64,000 bases of DNA from Alphaproteobacteria bacterium (GTDB lineage Bacteria; Pseudomonadota; Alphaproteobacteria; CACIAM-22H2), in NCBI GenBank assembly GCA_016124335.1, contig WGNX01000004.1, positions 208,418 to 272,417 on the forward strand, in the 5' to 3' direction. Every line of letters begins with the position of its first letter. The first letter of the stretch is position 1. Made by a program: the position numbers and the translations under genes. Below the pieces are notes generated by a model that made no database searches, was not told the origin of the DNA, and worked only from the letters and a program-made list of their open reading frames with translations. Below are positions 1 through 8,335 of the stretch, piece after piece.

Positions 1-1456
1 CCTTCAACTTGAGCGCACCTTCCATCGCGATCGGATAAGACGTGCCACGTCCGAGAAACAGGACGTCGCGCGCTTTCGCCACGATTTCTGCCGCAGCGCG
101 GATCTTTTCGTCCGTCGCAAGAACGGCAGAAGCCTTCTCCGGGACCTCATAGATCGCGTTGGCAAGGTGACGAAGATGCGCCGGGTCAAGCGTTTTTCGT
201 TCGCGCGCGGCGGCGAATGCGAAGCTTGCCAGCACCGCAAGCTGGGTCGTGAACGCCTTGGTCGATGCGACGCCGATCTCGGGTCCGGCGTGCGTCGCCA
301 ACACAACATCGGACTCGCGCGCCATCGAACTTTCCGGAACATTGACGATCGACGCGATCTTCTGGCCCTTTTCGCGCGCATGTCGCAGGGCCGAGAGCGT
401 GTCGATCGTTTCGCCCGACTGCGAGACGAAAAGCGAGAGCCCGCCCTTTTCGAGAATGGGATCGCGATACCGGAATTCCGAAGCGATATCGACATCGCAC
501 GGCAGCCGCGCAAGACGTTCGATCCAGTATCTCCCGGTCGATGCCGCGTAGTAGGAGGTACCGCAGGCAACGATCTGGACGCGGGGCAAGGCCGCGAAAT
601 CAACCGGCATTTTCGGGAGCGAAACATATCGCGTCGCCGGGTTTACATAACTGCGCAACGTGTCGCCGATAACCGCAGGCTGCTCGAAGATTTCCTTCTG
701 CATGAAATGCTGGAAATTCCCCTTGCCGATGAGGGCGCCCGACATCGCAGTCTCTTTCACCGGACGCTCGACCTTGTTCCCGTCGCTGTCAAAGACCTGC
801 GCGCCCTCGGCATGAAGAACGACCCAGTCGCCATCATCCAGGTAGCTGATGCGACGTGTAAGCGGCGCCAGCGCAAGGGCATCGGATCCCACGAACATTT
901 CACCATCGCCGTAGCCGACGGCGAGAGGCGATCCACGGCGCGCCGCCAACAGCAAATCCTCCCGACCCGAAACTATGACCGCAAGCGCGAAAGCGCCGTG
1001 CAGCCGCTTCAATGCCAGAGCCATGGCGGCCTCGGGAGAATTTCCCTCGGCGAGCAGGACCGTCAGCAGATGCGCGACGACTTCCGTATCGGTCTGCGTC
1101 TCGAATTTCCGCCCCTTCGCCTCGAGTTCAGCCTTCAACTCCGCAAAATTCTCGATGATGCCGTTATGAACGACGGCTACGCTCTCGGTTGCATGCGGAT
1201 GAGCATTGATTTCATTCGGCGCGCCGTGCGTGGCCCAGCGTGTGTGGCCAATACCGGTTGTCCCCGACAGCGGTTCGCGCGTCAAAAGCGCTTCAAGTTT
1301 CGCAATTCGGCCTTCGGCACGCCTGCGCTCGATGTGATCGCCGACAATCGTCGCGATCCCCGCCGAATCGTAGCCACGATACTCAAGCCGCGTCAGCCCG
1401 TCGACGAGCCGCCCCGAAGCCGGCCCCTTGCCGACGATCCCGACGATTCCGCACAT
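1..1456 (-). CDS. glmS: glutamine-fructose-6-phosphate aminotransferase (partial, C-terminus off left edge)
   Basis: Cytosolic enzyme that makes glucosamine-6-phosphate from fructose-6-phosphate and glutamine, the entry step to UDP-GlcNAc for peptidoglycan and LPS. It reads leftward from ATG at 1456. About 485 codons are present, against a family length near 600. The protein starts MCGIVG, so Cys2 is the nucleophile of the class II glutamine amidotransferase domain (about residues 1-225). The first SIS domain shows CGTSYYAA and SQSGET sugar-phosphate motifs, and the second SIS domain begins near the edge (GRGTSYP). Only 2 bp separate it from the glmU stop, so the two are almost certainly co-transcribed and serve the same pathway. 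Confidence 0.97.
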   Translation of the reverse strand, partial: MCGIVGIVGKGPASGRLVDGLTRLEYRGYDSAGIATIVGDHIERRRAEGRIAKLEALLTREPLSGTTGIGHTRWATHGAPNEINAHPHATESVAVVHNGIIENFAELKAELEAKGRKFETQTDTEVVAHLLTVLLAEGNSPEAAMALALKRLHGAFALAVIVSGREDLLLAARRGSPLAVGYGDGEMFVGSDALALAPLTRRISYLDDGDWVVLHAEGAQVFDSDGNKVERPVKETAMSGALIGKGNFQHFMQKEIFEQPAVIGDTLRSYVNPATRYVSLPKMPVDFAALPRVQIVACGTSYYAASTGRYWIERLARLPCDVDIASEFRYRDPILEKGGLSLFVSQSGETIDTLSALRHAREKGQKIASIVNVPESSMARESDVVLATHAGPEIGVASTKAFTTQLAVLASFAFAAARERKTLDPAHLRHLANAIYEVPEKASAVLATDEKIRAAAEIVAKARDVLFLGRGTSYPIAMEGALKLK

Positions 1457-1458
1457 GC

Positions 1459-2844
1459 CTAGTTGCCCTTCTTTCTCTCTGCTTTTTCAGCGGCCCGACG
1501 CTGACGAAACTGCTTGGCCCATCCCGGCGATTGGGTCGGACGCCCGCGTGCGACGATCAACGCGTCGGCCGGAACGTCTTCCGTCACGACCGAGCCGGCG
1601 CCGACAAGAGCACCATCGCCGATTTTGACCGGTGCAACGAGTGCGCTATTCGAGCCAATGAACGCGCCAGCCCCGATATCGGTATGGAACTTCTCAAAGC
1701 CGTCGTAATTGCAGGTGATCGTTCCGGCGCCGATATTGGCCTTTTCGCCGATCCGCGCATCGCCGATATAGGTGAGGTGATTGACCTTCGCGCCTGCTTC
1801 GATATCGGCATTCTTGATTTCGACGAAATTTCCGATGTGCGCGTCGATCGCGATACGCGTCCCCGGTCTCAGTCGCGCAAACGGGCCGACAACGGCGCCG
1901 TCTGCGATCGTCGCCCCCTCGATATGGCAGAACCCCTTTATCTGGACGCCACGCCCGACAGAAACCCCGGGCCCGAATTGCACGCAAGGCTGAACGACAG
2001 TATCCGCACCGATCCGGGTATCGTAGCTGAACCACACCGTCGAAGGATCGACGAGCGATACGCCGGATAGCATCGCGGCGCGACGCGCCCGCGCCTGAAA
2101 TTCGTTTTCAAGCGCCGCCAACTCGACCCGATCATTTGCCGCAAGCCAGTCTGTGCGCGAACCTTCGATCGCCCGTGCGCTCCGGCCGGCCTTGCGGGCC
2201 AACGCGACGGCATCGGTCAGATAGAACTCCTTCTGCGCGTTCGTCGGTTCGATTTTCGCGAGCAGATCAAAAAAACCTTCGCCTGCGAAAGCCATCACGC
2301 CGGTGTTCACGAGATCGATTTCGCGCTCGGCGGCAGTGGCATCCTTTGCTTCCACAATCCGTTCAAGCACGCCGTCCGCGCCGACGACCATCCGTCCGAA
2401 CATGGCCGGATCATCCAGTCGGACACCGAGGACGCATATCGCCGGACGCCCCGGCTCCCTCAGACCGGCGCGCAATTTTGCAAATGTGGCAGAGGAAACG
2501 AAGGGCGCATCGCCGAGTGCGACAAGGATGTCCCCACGAAAATCGGCAAGTATTGAACGTGCCTGTATTGCGGCATGCCCGGTACCGAGTCTGTCGTGCT
2601 GAACGACGGAATCGATCCGGACGTTTGGTGCAGCCGCACGAGCGGCGTGCGCAACCTTGTCCATGCCCGGCCCGACGACGAGAACGATCCGACCGGCGCC
2701 AAGTGCCGCCAGCTCCGCCGCGATGTGGCCGATCAGCGGGCGGCCGCCAACCTCGTGCAGAACTTTCGGGTGTGCGGATTTCATCCGCGTTCCCTGGCCG
2801 GCAGCGAGGACGATGACCGCAAGATCGTTGTCGACCGGCGCCAT
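1459..2844 (-). CDS. glmU: bifunctional UDP-GlcNAc pyrophosphorylase / glucosamine-1-phosphate N-acetyltransferase
   Basis: A 461-aa cytosolic enzyme that acetylates glucosamine-1-phosphate and couples it to UTP, giving UDP-GlcNAc. The N-terminal nucleotidyltransferase domain (about 1-230) has the signature LAAGQGTRM near residue 13 followed by the PKVLHEVGGRP substrate loop. The C-terminal half is a left-handed beta-helix of hexapeptide repeats, with the conserved stretch ending NIGAGTITCNYDG that carries the acetyltransferase site. Length is normal for the family. It lies directly upstream of glmS with a 2 bp gap and is divergent from the phosphatase gene that follows. Confidence 0.97.
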   Translation of the reverse strand: MAPVDNDLAVIVLAAGQGTRMKSAHPKVLHEVGGRPLIGHIAAELAALGAGRIVLVVGPGMDKVAHAARAAAPNVRIDSVVQHDRLGTGHAAIQARSILADFRGDILVALGDAPFVSSATFAKLRAGLREPGRPAICVLGVRLDDPAMFGRMVVGADGVLERIVEAKDATAAEREIDLVNTGVMAFAGEGFFDLLAKIEPTNAQKEFYLTDAVALARKAGRSARAIEGSRTDWLAANDRVELAALENEFQARARRAAMLSGVSLVDPSTVWFSYDTRIGADTVVQPCVQFGPGVSVGRGVQIKGFCHIEGATIADGAVVGPFARLRPGTRIAIDAHIGNFVEIKNADIEAGAKVNHLTYIGDARIGEKANIGAGTITCNYDGFEKFHTDIGAGAFIGSNSALVAPVKIGDGALVGAGSVVTEDVPADALIVARGRPTQSPGWAKQFRQRRAAEKAERKKGN

Positions 2845-2939
2845 GCGTGCGATATCCTTTTGAGAATCCGTGAGCCCTCTTTTTCCATACAGTGCCCGAC
2901 CGGCAAAATCACGAATTGTTGCGAGGCGTTACGCCCACA

Positions 2940-3599
2940 ATGGAAGTTAAATTCAGACCCAAGGCGATCCTGTTCGACCTGGATGGTACCCTCGTCGATA
3001 CCGCGACCGACATCGTTTCCGCCCTGGATCAACTGCTGATCGAATTCGGGCGCCAACCCGTCGGCCAAAACGCGGGGCGAGGCATGATTGGCGACGGCGC
3101 ACGGGCTCTCGTCGCGCGTGGTTTCGCGGCAACAGGCGGCGCCCATGAGCAACCCGAAAACGCATTCAAGCGCTGGCTCGAAATATATTCGAGTGCCGTT
3201 GCGCGACATTCCCTCCCCTATCCCGGCGTGCCGGAGACACTCTCCGATCTGGCAAACCGCGGTATCGCGCTCGCCGTCTGCACGAACAAGGCGGATTCGG
3301 CGACGCGGCTCTTGTTGGAAGCTCTCGACCTGTCCCGTTATTTTCGTGCAGTCGTCGGCGGAGACATCGAATTCCGAAAACCTGACCCGCGCCATATCTT
3401 CGCGACCCTCGAGCTTCTCGGCGTCGCGCCGGCACAGGCGCTCATGGTCGGCGATTCCGCGAACGACGCCAATGCGGCTCGATCGGCCGGCCTCGATCTT
3501 GCTCTCGTCGAGTACGGGTATACCGACATTCCGGCAGCCGATCTCTCGCCGGATGCTCTGCTCTCGGAGTTCGCGCAGCTAAGGGAAATTGTCGGATGA
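2940..3599 (+). CDS. gph: HAD-family phosphatase, phosphoglycolate phosphatase type
   Basis: A 219-aa HAD hydrolase of the Gph/PGPase subfamily, predicted to dephosphorylate 2-phosphoglycolate or a similar small phosphate ester in the cytosol. Motif I is FDLDGTLVDT with Asp13 as nucleophile and Asp15 as acid/base. A cap domain follows, then the RKPDP lysine motif, and motif IV is VGDSANDANAA. I chose ATG 2940 over an upstream in-frame GTG at 2892 because the core domain begins right after it, but no strong ribosome binding site decides this. The stop overlaps the next gene by ATGA. True substrate specificity cannot be read from sequence, although glycolate and glyoxylate genes lie elsewhere in this window. 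Confidence 0.82.
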   Translation: MEVKFRPKAILFDLDGTLVDTATDIVSALDQLLIEFGRQPVGQNAGRGMIGDGARALVARGFAATGGAHEQPENAFKRWLEIYSSAVARHSLPYPGVPETLSDLANRGIALAVCTNKADSATRLLLEALDLSRYFRAVVGGDIEFRKPDPRHIFATLELLGVAPAQALMVGDSANDANAARSAGLDLALVEYGYTDIPAADLSPDALLSEFAQLREIVG

Positions 3600-4054
3600 T
3601 ACCGGGGCTCGGCGACAGCGAGTCGATCGCACACATGATCCAGGTCGCGATCGCGCCGGTTTTCCTCCTCAACGGCTTGGGAATTCTTCTGAACGTTCTC
3701 ACCGGACGGCTTGCACGCGTCGTCGACCGGGTTCGGATAACGGGCAATCTGATACGCCAGAATGCCGACCCCGCGCGTGCGCCTCAGCTCAAGCGCGAAT
3801 TCGGATATCACCGGCAGCGCCTGAAGATCATCAACATCGCGATCGCGCTCGTCGCAGCAAGTGCGTTCCTGACGTGCTGCGCGATCCTGATGCTGTTCCT
3901 TGGCGGGCTGTCGCGCGAAACTCCGGCTCAACTCGCTATCGTATTGTTTGCCGCCGCGGTCGCCGCCGTGATCGTGGCACTCGGCGTCTTCCTCGCAGAG
4001 GTCCGCGTCTCCGGGCTCGCCATGTCGACGGAATCGGATGATCTGAAAATCTAG
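3596..4054 (+). CDS. DUF2721 family membrane protein
   Basis: A 152-aa integral membrane protein with three likely transmembrane segments (about residues 13-36, 77-100 and 110-133). Between the first two is a basic, helical cytoplasmic stretch with RLARVVDRVR, typical of DUF2721 proteins. The function of the family is not established. It is translationally coupled to the upstream phosphatase through an ATGA overlap, so the pair probably forms an operon. Its stop codon shares the palindrome CTAG with the stop of the convergent DUF3108-like gene. Confidence 0.8.
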   Translation: MIPGLGDSESIAHMIQVAIAPVFLLNGLGILLNVLTGRLARVVDRVRITGNLIRQNADPARAPQLKREFGYHRQRLKIINIAIALVAASAFLTCCAILMLFLGGLSRETPAQLAIVLFAAAVAAVIVALGVFLAEVRVSGLAMSTESDDLKI

Positions 4055-4917
4055 TTTGCGGCCTTTGCCGTCGTCGCGGCATGGTTGACCGCGCGCAGGT
4101 TCCCCACGACGGTCCCGAACCACGCTTCGAATTCCACGCGGACCGGGGCTAATGTCGGGCCATCCCCAATCCTCGCGATGAATGCGCGACCGTACCGCTT
4201 GTCGTCCTCGGCCCGCACCGGTGCTCCTTCACGCCGCGTCCGGCCAGCGATGGGAACCCAGGAAAACTCGCAGACCCGTGCTTCTCCGGTGAAGTTCGAC
4301 GCAAGACTTGCATCGACCATCCGGACGCCACTGTCCCGGAAAACGATGTCGTAGCGTTGCCGGCCGTCAAACACCGCCGTTCGGGCGTCGCAGGATCCAC
4401 CTTCGTTGACCCTGCGCAGGATACCCATGATCGCGGATGCCGGATCGACGGTACCGTGGCGGAGCGCCGCCGGCACCTCATCCCGTCCGTCGGACTTGTT
4501 CGACGGTTCGGCCGTGACATGCGCCGGTTCGCCGTCGTGATAGTCGATAGCAACCGTCCGCGATTTCCCGCCGGAGCGCCCCAGAACGCGGTATGTATCC
4601 GGCTGGACGCCGTCGTGAAGAAAACGGCCACGCACCTGTGCGACAGATTCCCAGGACCAGATCCATCGGAGCACGCCCGCCGACGCCTGACGCGTCGAAA
4701 TGCTGTAACGCAGGCCCGTAATGTCGAACGCGAGCGCCAGCTCGGCCACGCGACCGCCCGCGAAGACGTCATAGACGAGTTCGATCCTGTCCTCTGGCGC
4801 CCATGCAAGCCGCTCCTGTCCGGCGGCAGGCAGAACGCCGACAGTCAGAAACGCAGTAAAAAGGATCACCCGAGTTGTCGTAAGGGCAGCCTCCAAGGGC
4901 AAAGTATCACGGACCAA
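4051..4917 (-). CDS. exported DUF3108-like protein
   Basis: A protein of about 270-288 aa with an N-terminal hydrophobic segment ending in a signal-peptidase-like AAGQE site, so probably periplasmic or outer-envelope. The body has the pattern of DUF3108 proteins: a beta-rich start (ELVYDVFAGG), a central DPASAIMGILRR segment, a FDGRQRYDI motif and a late GRAFIARIGDG stretch. The start is uncertain. The longest frame uses TTG at 4917, and a GTG at 4869 would put the signal peptide nearer the N-terminus. The family's molecular role is unknown. It is convergent with the DUF2721 gene, with a 4 bp overlap. Confidence 0.7.
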   Translation of the reverse strand: MVRDTLPLEAALTTTRVILFTAFLTVGVLPAAGQERLAWAPEDRIELVYDVFAGGRVAELALAFDITGLRYSISTRQASAGVLRWIWSWESVAQVRGRFLHDGVQPDTYRVLGRSGGKSRTVAIDYHDGEPAHVTAEPSNKSDGRDEVPAALRHGTVDPASAIMGILRRVNEGGSCDARTAVFDGRQRYDIVFRDSGVRMVDASLASNFTGEARVCEFSWVPIAGRTRREGAPVRAEDDKRYGRAFIARIGDGPTLAPVRVEFEAWFGTVVGNLRAVNHAATTAKAAN

Positions 4918-4956
4918 TTGACCGAATTACACAGAATCTCGGCTAAAGCCCGTTTC

Positions 4957-4985
4957 TTGACACCTGCGGGCACCCCGCTTATACC
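4957..4985 (+). promoter_or_regulatory. promoter of tRNA-Val (-35 TTGACA, -10 TATACC)
   Basis: A perfect -35 hexamer TTGACA (4957-4962) and TATACC (4980-4985) are separated by 17 bp. Transcription would start near 4992, about 11 nt before the mature tRNA end at 5003. This is the clearest sigma70-type promoter in the window. Confidence 0.75.
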
Positions 4986-5002
4986 CGCCGGTCGAACGGC
5001 AA

Positions 5003-5077
5003 GGGCGCTTAGCTCAGCGGCAGAGCACGGCTTTCACACGGCCGGGGTCGTAGGTTCAATCCCTACAGCGCCCACCA
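5003..5077 (+). tRNA. tRNA-Val, anticodon CAC
   Basis: A complete cloverleaf of 75 nt with CCA encoded. The acceptor stem is GGGCGCT (5003-5009) paired with AGCGCCC (5067-5073), then A73 and CCA (5075-5077). The D stem is GCTC/GAGC. The anticodon stem CGGCT/GGCCG holds the loop TTCACAC, giving anticodon CAC, which reads GUG. The T arm is GTAGG-TTCAATC-CCTAC. A strong promoter lies just upstream. Only one base separates its 3' end from the stop codon of the convergent dehalogenase gene. Confidence 0.96.
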
Positions 5078-5078
5078 T

Positions 5079-5756
5079 TCACTCCAGACCGAATTCCTTG
5101 GCCAGCGTGGCTAGATTGGCAACCTGCCGGACCGGGACCATCGACGCGTATTCGGCCGGTGCGCCCGAACGATTTACCCATAGGGCTCTGAAACCGTTCG
5201 TCGCGGCGCCAGCGGCATCCCAGGCGTTCGACGACACAAATCCCATGTCGGCTGCCGCCATGCCAAACCCGCGCGTTGCGACTCGATAAACCTTGGGATC
5301 GGGCTTGAATATCCCGACATCCTCGACCGACCAGACGGCATCCAAGAGTTCACCAATTCCGGCGGTCCGCACGGCAACCTCAAGCCAGTCCGGCGTCCCA
5401 TTGGATAGAATCGCCAATTTGATTCCGAGTGCCCGAAGATGACGAAGAACTCCGAGTGCTTCGGGATAGGCGTCCAATTTCTCGTATAACGCCATAAGAT
5501 CGGAGCTTAAAGTCTTGTCATTTATGGAAAAAAACTGGATCGAATAATCCAGCGCGTCTTTCGTCACCTGTCGAAAGTCGGCGTGCCGTCCTGCAAGGCT
5601 GCGCACCCAAGTATATTCAAGCTGTTTTGTCCTCCAGAGTTGCGACATCTCGGCCGCCCGTGGGCCAATTCGGCCGGCGAGGCCCCTGACGGCCGCGTGA
5701 ACGTCGAATAGCGTTCCATAGGCATCAAATACGCAAGCGCGAATGGGGCGAGTCAT
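5079..5756 (-). CDS. haloacid dehalogenase, type II
   Basis: A 225-aa HAD-superfamily enzyme of the (S)-2-haloacid dehalogenase class, which hydrolyses 2-haloalkanoic acids to 2-hydroxy acids in the cytosol. The hallmark FDAYGTLFDV places nucleophile Asp11 in a type II context. Later motifs are LSNGTPDW, the catalytic lysine in FKPDPKVY, and SSNAWDAAGA, all typical of dehalogenases rather than phosphatases. ATG 5756 is chosen over longer frames because the domain begins there and a GGGAGGAC ribosome site precedes it. Whether it dehalogenates in vivo is unproven. Confidence 0.88.
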   Translation of the reverse strand: MTRPIRACVFDAYGTLFDVHAAVRGLAGRIGPRAAEMSQLWRTKQLEYTWVRSLAGRHADFRQVTKDALDYSIQFFSINDKTLSSDLMALYEKLDAYPEALGVLRHLRALGIKLAILSNGTPDWLEVAVRTAGIGELLDAVWSVEDVGIFKPDPKVYRVATRGFGMAAADMGFVSSNAWDAAGAATNGFRALWVNRSGAPAEYASMVPVRQVANLATLAKEFGLE

Positions 5757-5858
5757 CTCCGTCCTCCCTGCCGTTACAAACTTGGGCAAATAGTTAACTC
5801 TTGATTCATTCGTTCGGCCGAAAATGATTCGAACAATTCTTCCCCTGCAGCAGGCATC

Positions 5859-6212
5859 ATGTCTGAGACGCTGGTCAACGATCGCATCTACATCGGTTCG
5901 AATTCCGTCGCACAATGGTTTGTGACGCTCGGCGAAAGCGAGGGGCGGCCCTGTCTCATCGCCCACCAGGTGTTTATCGACGCGCCAAAGCAGATGAATG
6001 CCGTCGCCCGGCAATTGGCAAGCGGACGGCTGTTTTTCTCGCTGAAACAGCTCGAGACGCTCATGTTGATCCGGCATGGAGTCGAAATTTCGCTAGCCGA
6101 AAGCGACCGGCAACGCATTGAACGTCACATTTGGGGCGCTCCGGCGGATCGCCCGGCCACGCCACCTGTTCCCCCCGGCAGCTCGACTGGTTCAGCGAGT
6201 TCGGCCGCATAG
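5859..6212 (+). CDS. hypothetical protein, 117 aa
   Basis: A small soluble protein that I do not recognise. Residues 1-90 look like a compact mixed alpha/beta domain ([10 protein letters not shown], then an amphipathic QMNAVARQL helix, a [11 protein letters not shown] segment, and a final [10 protein letters not shown] helix). The tail, about 25 residues, is rich in Pro, Ser, Gly and Ala and probably disordered. A weak AGCAGG ribosome site lies 4 bp before ATG 5859. It sits between the divergent dehalogenase and msrA, which is on the same strand 70 bp downstream. No function is claimed. Confidence 0.55.
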   Translation: MSETLVNDRIYIGSNSVAQWFVTLGESEGRPCLIAHQVFIDAPKQMNAVARQLASGRLFFSLKQLETLMLIRHGVEISLAESDRQRIERHIWGAPADRPATPPVPPGSSTGSASSAA

Positions 6213-6282
6213 TCGCATTGACTTGACGCGAAACCTCCGCCGCCGCACCTTCGAATCGGAAAGCGGGATTTTGGAGGACCAA

Positions 6283-6936
6283 ATGTTCGCGTTCCGTCGA
6301 AAAAATCGAACGATGCCGCGCCCTGAAGACGCACCGGCGGGCCGCGCGGCGCGCATGCCGGTTCCGGAATTCCACTTTGTCAGCCGCCACCGCATGCTCC
6401 CGCCCTACCCGGCGGGCGCGCAGCTGGCGATGTTTGGCCTGGGCTGCTTTTGGGGTGCCGAACGGAAGTTCTGGCAAATACCCGGAGTTCACGTCACCGC
6501 CGCTGGCTATGCCGGTGGATTCACGCCAAATCCGACCTACGAGGAGGTCTGCTCCGGCGCGACGGGCCACAACGAGGTGGTTCATGTCGTATTCGAGTCT
6601 CCCAAGGTCTCGTATGAGACGCTGCTGAAGACATTCTGGGAATCGCACGACCCGACTCAGGGAATGCGTCAGGGCAATGACGTCGGCACGCAATACCGAT
6701 CTGGCATCTATACTTTCTCGCCTGAACAGGCCGAGGCTGCGCAGGCCTCTATGTCGAAATACGCGCACAGTCTCGAAAAGGCCGGCTTCGGACCGATTAC
6801 AACCGAGATTATGGAAGCGCCGCCATTTTACTATGCGGAGATCTACCACCAGCAGTACTTGGCCAAAAATCCGAATGGGTATTGCGGCTTGGGTGGAACA
6901 GGTGTCATTTGCCCGATCGGAGTGAACGTTTCCTAG
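6283..6936 (+). CDS. msrA: peptide-methionine (S)-S-oxide reductase
   Basis: A 217-aa cytosolic repair enzyme that reduces methionine-S-sulfoxide in proteins and free methionine. The catalytic motif GCFWG is at about 54-58, with Cys55 as nucleophile. The C-terminal [10 protein letters not shown] plus a nearby second Cys gives the usual resolving cysteines. A roughly 45-residue N-terminal extension precedes the core, as in the longer enterobacterial-type enzymes. The start at ATG 6283 is set by a perfect GGAGG 5 bp upstream. Conserved GYAGG and HNEVVHVVF motifs support full function. Confidence 0.95.
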   Translation: MFAFRRKNRTMPRPEDAPAGRAARMPVPEFHFVSRHRMLPPYPAGAQLAMFGLGCFWGAERKFWQIPGVHVTAAGYAGGFTPNPTYEEVCSGATGHNEVVHVVFESPKVSYETLLKTFWESHDPTQGMRQGNDVGTQYRSGIYTFSPEQAEAAQASMSKYAHSLEKAGFGPITTEIMEAPPFYYAEIYHQQYLAKNPNGYCGLGGTGVICPIGVNVS

Positions 6937-7138
6937 CCATCAAGCCCATAGCGCGCTTCGCGCTTGCTGCCATTCCTGATTCGCGAATTGCAAAATGCGA
7001 TATTAAATTTATCTAATAATTGCATCTAATGTGGACGCAATATTGTGTGCTGCCACAGCAATTTTAGTGACTCAAGACTACAAATCTCGCAAGTTTCGCA
7101 CTGCAGCGCGCCGAATCCGCCGCGCCGATATGTTGGTC

Positions 7139-8332
7139 ATGGCCGAAACCGAACTCGAAGACGTTAAGAAGTACCTCGCAGCGACGAAGGCTGCCCTGGC
7201 CGGGGCGCCACAGAAGCCGCACGACCTGGCCCACAAGAACCTCGCAAAAGCGAATTTCGAGGGCCGTTCCCTCGCCCGCGCACGGTTGATGGGCTCGAAT
7301 CTCCGCGAGGCCCGAATGGCCCGTGCGGATCTTGTCGAAGCGGACCTCTTCGGCGCGAACCTAAGTTTTGCCGACATGAACGGGGCAAATCTGGCCGGCG
7401 CGGTGCTACGCGGTGCCGCCCTGAAGGGCACCAACATGAACGGCGCAAATCTCGCCGGTGCCGATTTTCGAGGCGGCGTCATGATGGGCGCATCTGGTTC
7501 CGGCCGCATTGGTCTCGATGTTACGGATTTGACCGACTGCCTGGCCGAATACGCGACGGCATCCAGAGCCCAACTCGCCGGCGTGGATCTTTCGGGGGCC
7601 AGCTTTCAGGGCGCGAACCTCGAAGGCGCAATCCTTTTCGGCGCAAACTTGGCAAATGCGAATCTTGCCTATGCAAACCTGCGCGGTGCGGACCTTTCTG
7701 ACGCGCGAATGAGCAAGACCTCGCTCATCGGTGCCGATCTTACCGGCGCGAAACTTGCCAACGCAAAAGCCGACGGTGCCAATTTTTCCGGCGCTCGCAT
7801 GTCGGAGATCGAAAGCAAGAATGTCGACCTTACGCGATGCATCGTCGAAGAACGGCCGCCACTTCTTGCACGCGACAAGCTTCCGGCAAACCTTAAGCAG
7901 GCGCTTGAGAGCCATGCGGAGTGGTTGGCGTCGATCGGCCGTCGTGGCTCGCCGGCCGTCCTTGAAGGTGCTGACTTCAGCTTCTTTGACCTGACCGGCA
8001 TCGACTTGAGCGGTGCGGTTCTGCGGAACGCCCGATTTGTGGGGACGCGCCTGAAGGGCGCCGTATTTCTGCTGACGAACTTCCGCGGCGCCGATTTTTT
8101 CCACGCCGACATGTCGGGAGCCAAGCTCCACGGCACGATGTTCGATGGCGCAAAGCTCCGTGACACCGAACTTTCCGATGCCATCGCCGGAACACTGCCG
8201 ATTTCAAACAGTGATGGAACACAATCGAGCCGCGCCCAACCGACGAGCTTCCTGAACGCGGATCTCACAGGCGCGGTCGTCAAAGGTTTCAATATCGGTC
8301 ATGCGATAACCGACGGCGCGCGCCTTCCCTAG
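7139..8332 (+). CDS. pentapeptide-repeat protein (first of two)
   Basis: A protein of about 397 aa dominated by tandem A(D/N)LXX pentapeptides in two blocks (about residues 35-130 and 145-240), with a further set near 275-385. It should fold as right-handed quadrilateral beta-helices. A short helical N-terminus (ETELEDVKKYL) and a non-repeat linker around RDKLPANLKQALESHAEWL separate the blocks. There is no enzyme motif. The start is either ATG 7139 or ATG 7130, with no convincing ribosome site. The AT-rich 200 bp upstream (6937-7129) probably holds its promoter. A paralogue with the same architecture lies at 36170-37462. It is convergent with the cyclase-like gene, with a 3 bp gap. Confidence 0.85.
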   Translation: MAETELEDVKKYLAATKAALAGAPQKPHDLAHKNLAKANFEGRSLARARLMGSNLREARMARADLVEADLFGANLSFADMNGANLAGAVLRGAALKGTNMNGANLAGADFRGGVMMGASGSGRIGLDVTDLTDCLAEYATASRAQLAGVDLSGASFQGANLEGAILFGANLANANLAYANLRGADLSDARMSKTSLIGADLTGAKLANAKADGANFSGARMSEIESKNVDLTRCIVEERPPLLARDKLPANLKQALESHAEWLASIGRRGSPAVLEGADFSFFDLTGIDLSGAVLRNARFVGTRLKGAVFLLTNFRGADFFHADMSGAKLHGTMFDGAKLRDTELSDAIAGTLPISNSDGTQSSRAQPTSFLNADLTGAVVKGFNIGHAITDGARLP

Positions 8333-8335
8333 GAA

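Noticed and set aside
1457-1458. glmS ribozyme-like leader
   Set aside because: Only 2 bp separate glmU and glmS, so there is no room for the ribozyme, which is also a feature of Gram-positive bacteria.
167-1462. 431-aa rightward ORF opposite glmS
   Set aside because: It is fully antisense to glmS, which has all its catalytic motifs; the frame is Arg-rich and matches no family, as expected for a shadow in GC-rich DNA.
6950-6964. AGCGCG-ctt-CGCGCT hairpin after msrA
   Set aside because: A 6-bp stem without a T-run; too weak to call a terminator.
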